Part shown: one piece after another, positions 49,285-51,557 of the stretch
Numbering within the stretch: position 1 is the first letter of the stretch
How the letters are laid out: every line of letters starts with the position of its first letter
NCBI GenBank assembly: GCA_964451935.1
Contig: CAYVKE010000010.1
Location: 1-51,557 of the forward strand
Length of the DNA stretch: 51,557 bases
Reading direction: 5' to 3'
Source: CALFXN01 sp964451935
Lineage (GTDB): Bacteria; Synergistota; Synergistia; Synergistales; Aminobacteriaceae
The notes under the pieces: generated by a model
Database searches by the model: none
What the model saw: the letters and a program-made list of their open reading frames with translations, nothing else
Told to the model about the DNA's origin: nothing
Program-made: the position numbers and the translations under genes

Positions 49285-50275
49285 CGATCCGTTTCAGCAG
49301 ATCGCGAATCTCCGGAACCGAAAGGAAAACCGGATTGAGTCCGGACGAATACTCAAAGCCCTGCGGGACATCCCGGCCTTGTTCTCCCAAAGGATTGACC
49401 CGATATTCCGCCTTCCGCGAAAACATGATCGTCGGCTGTATGACGTAATGATCCCCGAATTCAAGCGTCAGGTGCGAATCGTCCGCGGGGCACATGATCT
49501 CGTGCAATTTTTCTCCGGGACGAATCCCAATAACCGAAATCGGCATTCCCGGCGCCATCGCCTCAGCGAGATCCGTAATTCGGACCGATGGGATCTTCGG
49601 GACGAAAACCTCCCCGCGCTGCATCCTCTCGAAGGCCTTCAAGACAAAGGCGACGCCTTCCTGCAATGTGATGAAAAAGCGCGTCATTCGCTCGTCGGTT
49701 ACAGGAAGAGCCGGCGCATTGTCCCTGATGAGCCTCGCGTACAGCGGAACAACGGACCCGCGGGATCCGACGACGTTTCCGTACCGCACGACCGAAAAAA
49801 TAGTCGGACCATTTCCCACGAGGTTGTTCCCGGCGCAAAACACCTTATCGGAACACAGCTTCGTCGCGCCGTACAGGTTGATCGGATTCGCGGCCTTATC
49901 CGTCGACAGGGCGACGACCTTTTTCACGCCCGCTTCCATCGCCGCCTGAACGACATTCGAGGCGCCCAGGACATTCGTCTTGATGCATTCCATCGGATTA
50001 TACTCGGCTGCAGGAACCTGTTTGAGCGCCGCAGCGTGAACGACGTAATCGACATCCTTCATGGCGAGCCGCAGACGGTCGCAGTCGCGGACGTCCCCGA
50101 TGAAGAAACGCATTCTGCCGTCCGGGAATTCCTGCTGCATTTCGTACTGCTTGAACTCATCCCTTGAATAGACGATCACCCGGCGGGGAGAGTGTTTCCG
50201 CAACACGTCCCGAATGAATGCATGACCGAATGACCCAGTGCCGCCGGTTATCAGTATGGATGTGTCTTCAAACAT
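49271..50275 (-). CDS. pseB: UDP-N-acetylglucosamine 4,6-dehydratase (inverting)
   Basis: A 334-residue extended short-chain dehydrogenase/reductase: Rossmann motif ILITGGTGSFGHAFI (7-21), VYSRDEFKQYEMQQEF, VDYVVHAAALKQVPAAEYNP, and VALSTDKAANPINLYGATKLCSDK with the YxxxK catalytic pair. The RDEFKQ and KQVP segments are typical of PseB/FlaA1. It starts pseudaminic acid synthesis by C4-oxidation, 6-dehydration and C5-epimerisation. Confidence 0.95.
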   Translation of the reverse strand: MFEDTSILITGGTGSFGHAFIRDVLRKHSPRRVIVYSRDEFKQYEMQQEFPDGRMRFFIGDVRDCDRLRLAMKDVDYVVHAAALKQVPAAEYNPMECIKTNVLGASNVVQAAMEAGVKKVVALSTDKAANPINLYGATKLCSDKVFCAGNNLVGNGPTIFSVVRYGNVVGSRGSVVPLYARLIRDNAPALPVTDERMTRFFITLQEGVAFVLKAFERMQRGEVFVPKIPSVRITDLAEAMAPGMPISVIGIRPGEKLHEIMCPADDSHLTLEFGDHYVIQPTIMFSRKAEYRVNPLGEQGRDVPQGFEYSSGLNPVFLSVPEIRDLLKRIDVHA

Positions 50276-50317
50276 TCGTCACTCGCCCCTTTTCTCTACA
50301 GAAATGTCGGCTGTTCG

Positions 50318-51040
50318 TTAGGGATGGTCGTGCATCAGGTTCATCAAGGCAATCTCCGGATGCGCATCAAGAAACAACCTGATCGATTCCGTCGTCGCCA
50401 TGAAGTCAAGCTCTTCATAAACGCTTCGGACGAGCTCGAGATCTTCCTGATAGTCCAACGTGAGTCGACATTGCGGCCATTTTGGTCCGAGGTACGGAAA
50501 CCATTCTACTACGAACTTGTCCGGATTATTGTACACATAAGGTCCGACGTGTTCCCTGTCGTATACGTTTTCGGTCTCCGAATCTGCCCGGATAAGCGCT
50601 TCGGCTCGAAACACCTCGACGTCGAGGCCGAGCGGAATATCGCCTCTCCGCGTCCTGACGACATCGGCGTGGGTTCGATGTCGATATTCAATGCACCGTT
50701 CCGCCATATCCCAGTCCAGAAACGGACAGTCCGATGTGATGCGAACGACGATATCGGCGTCAGTCTCTCGAATCGCCTTGGCGTACCTTTTGAGAACATC
50801 CGTTTCGCTCCCCCGAACGACGGAGACGTCAGGATAGTCTTCGCGAACAAGGGATACAATCGCGTCATCATTCGATGATTCAGTCGTCGCAACGCACCAG
50901 ACGTCAATTCCCGAAATCAGGAGTGCTCTGTCGAGAAACCGTGAAAGAACTGTCTTGCCGTGTATCGTTTTCAGCGACTTTCCCGGAAGGCGGGTCGATC
51001 CTGTCCGAACCTGCGTTATGAACACCGTTCTCGGCTTCAT
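50318..51040 (-). CDS. SpsF/PseF-type cytidylyltransferase
   Basis: A 240-residue nucleotidyltransferase: ITQVRTGSTRLPGKSLKTIHG at the start (the CTP-binding R-x3-SxRLPxK pattern), CVATTESSNDDAI, and RITSDCPFLDWDMAERCIEYR. The overall pattern is that of SpsF (COG1861) and not of classical PseF. It is the only gene here that could make CMP-pseudaminic acid. The ATG with GAGGAG upstream was chosen; upstream codons fall in the terminator hairpin. It begins the pse transcript. Confidence 0.85.
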   Translation of the reverse strand: MKPRTVFITQVRTGSTRLPGKSLKTIHGKTVLSRFLDRALLISGIDVWCVATTESSNDDAIVSLVREDYPDVSVVRGSETDVLKRYAKAIRETDADIVVRITSDCPFLDWDMAERCIEYRHRTHADVVRTRRGDIPLGLDVEVFRAEALIRADSETENVYDREHVGPYVYNNPDKFVVEWFPYLGPKWPQCRLTLDYQEDLELVRSVYEELDFMATTESIRLFLDAHPEIALMNLMHDHP

Positions 51041-51058
51041 ATTCTCCTCTTTTCCTTG

Positions 51059-51098
51059 AAAAAAAGGAGCTTCTTCCCGTCTGGAAGAAGCTCCTTTC
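51059..51098 (-). terminator. Rho-independent terminator between flaG and the pse genes
   Basis: A stem of 14 bp (AAGGAGCTTCTTCC and its complement) with a short loop, followed on the minus strand by a run of seven T residues, 20 bp after the flaG stop. It ends the flaG transcript immediately before the cytidylyltransferase gene. Confidence 0.93.
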
Positions 51099-51118
51099 CT
51101 GGTTCCTCCGCTCAACCT

Positions 51119-51502
51119 TCATGCCTGCGTATCGAAAAGCGCTCCAAGCATCTCGTTGATGTGCTCAATGAATCGAACCATCTCGTCAGATGGAATTTTC
51201 CGAACGATCTCGTCGCTTTGTGCGTCGATGACCTCCACCTGATAGACATCCGCTTCCTTCCGGTAACGAAACTTCAGATTCCGACCGAAGACGCTTGCCA
51301 TCTTCTCGGCCTGGTCGAGAAGACGCTCCATTTGCGTTTCATTCTTGTGCGCCTGGCCGTTTTGCGTTTTGTCGTTTTTGATAACGTTGCCAGATTTCGG
51401 CTCCGACGCCGCCTTCAGAACCTGCGCCACCGAATCCGCTCTGGTCGTTACCGGCTCCACGCGACTCTGTGGTTCCATATTTGTTACGGTTTGAAGGTTC
51501 AT
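51119..51502 (-). CDS. flaG: Flagellar protein FlaG
   Basis: A 127-residue protein with a disordered polar N-terminus (about 1-55) and the FlaG core: LKFRYRKEADVYQVEVIDAQSDEIVRKIPSDEMVRFIEHINEMLG. FlaG is usually encoded beside flagellin and affects filament length in some species. The ATG follows GAGGTGAG. The promoter or flagellin gene lies beyond the window edge; the last 55 bases contain only the ribosome site and a TATAAA without a clear -35. Confidence 0.9.
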   Translation of the reverse strand: MNLQTVTNMEPQSRVEPVTTRADSVAQVLKAASEPKSGNVIKNDKTQNGQAHKNETQMERLLDQAEKMASVFGRNLKFRYRKEADVYQVEVIDAQSDEIVRKIPSDEMVRFIEHINEMLGALFDTQA

Positions 51503-51557
51503 TCGTCTCTCACCTCACGCGGCCGGTTTATACGGAAAAGGGAGAGGGGAAACGCTC

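Noticed and set aside
1..51557. CRISPR arrays, insertion sequences, prophage genes and tRNA genes
   Set aside because: No regularly spaced repeats, transposase or integrase motifs, terminal inverted repeats or cloverleaf sequences were found by eye in the intergenic regions. A covariance-model scan was not possible.

Overview
The window looks like a chromosomal segment from a GC-rich member of the phylum Synergistota. The strongest taxonomic clue is the C-terminus of the sulfatase at 4586-6352: a Ser-Cys-Asn-Ala-Gly motif, one hydrophobic helix and a terminal Arg-Arg-Arg-Lys, which is the pattern of the Synergist-CTERM sorting signal. An OmpH/Skp-type periplasmic chaperone supports a diderm. 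FlaG and a pseudaminic acid pathway imply flagella. The [FeFe]-hydrogenase-like protein and the anaerobic sulfatase-maturating enzyme imply an anaerobe. The genus cannot be fixed from this sequence.

Layout. Position 1 lies inside the 5' end of a 16S rRNA gene that reads leftwards, with a good promoter at 134-162. From there to about 33.1 kb almost everything is on the minus strand and is housekeeping: mutS2-cvpA; a sulfatase with its maturase; pheS-pheT with a small coiled-coil gene and zapA; infC-rpmI-rplT with a structured leader and a non-standard AUA start; thrS behind a T-box riboswitch; rpsO-pnp-dut; degQ (htrA); rpmH-rnpA-yidD-yidC-jag; a DinG-like helicase; holA and leuS; an nfeD-slipin pair; and radA. 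The exceptions on the plus strand are a two-component system (17988-19748) and rpsT (25744-26028).

From 33.4 to 38.6 kb the plus strand carries a tightly overlapping histidine operon, hisZ-G-B-H-A-F-IE, without hisD or hisC. Converging on it from 43.5 to 38.5 kb is a seven-gene minus-strand run: an adenosine-specific-kinase-like protein, an orphan periplasmic binding protein, a DRTGG protein, a GHKL (anti-sigma type) ATPase, an [FeFe]-hydrogenase-like iron-sulfur protein, a second DRTGG protein and a PHP phosphoesterase. The last five are tightly coupled and look like a redox or H2 sensing module. A perfect 17-bp inverted repeat sits inside the PHP gene just past the end of the his operon.

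The right part holds ompH, two back-to-back type II toxin-antitoxin pairs (44.4-45.5 kb), and then a minus-strand cluster in transcription order flaG, an SpsF/PseF-type cytidylyltransferase gene, pseB, pseI, pseH, pseG, pseC. This cluster is a nearly complete pseudaminic acid pathway, most simply read as flagellin glycosylation.

I saw no CRISPR array, insertion sequence, prophage or tRNA gene. Start codons were chosen by Shine-Dalgarno spacing and family N-termini; where two starts are credible this is stated.
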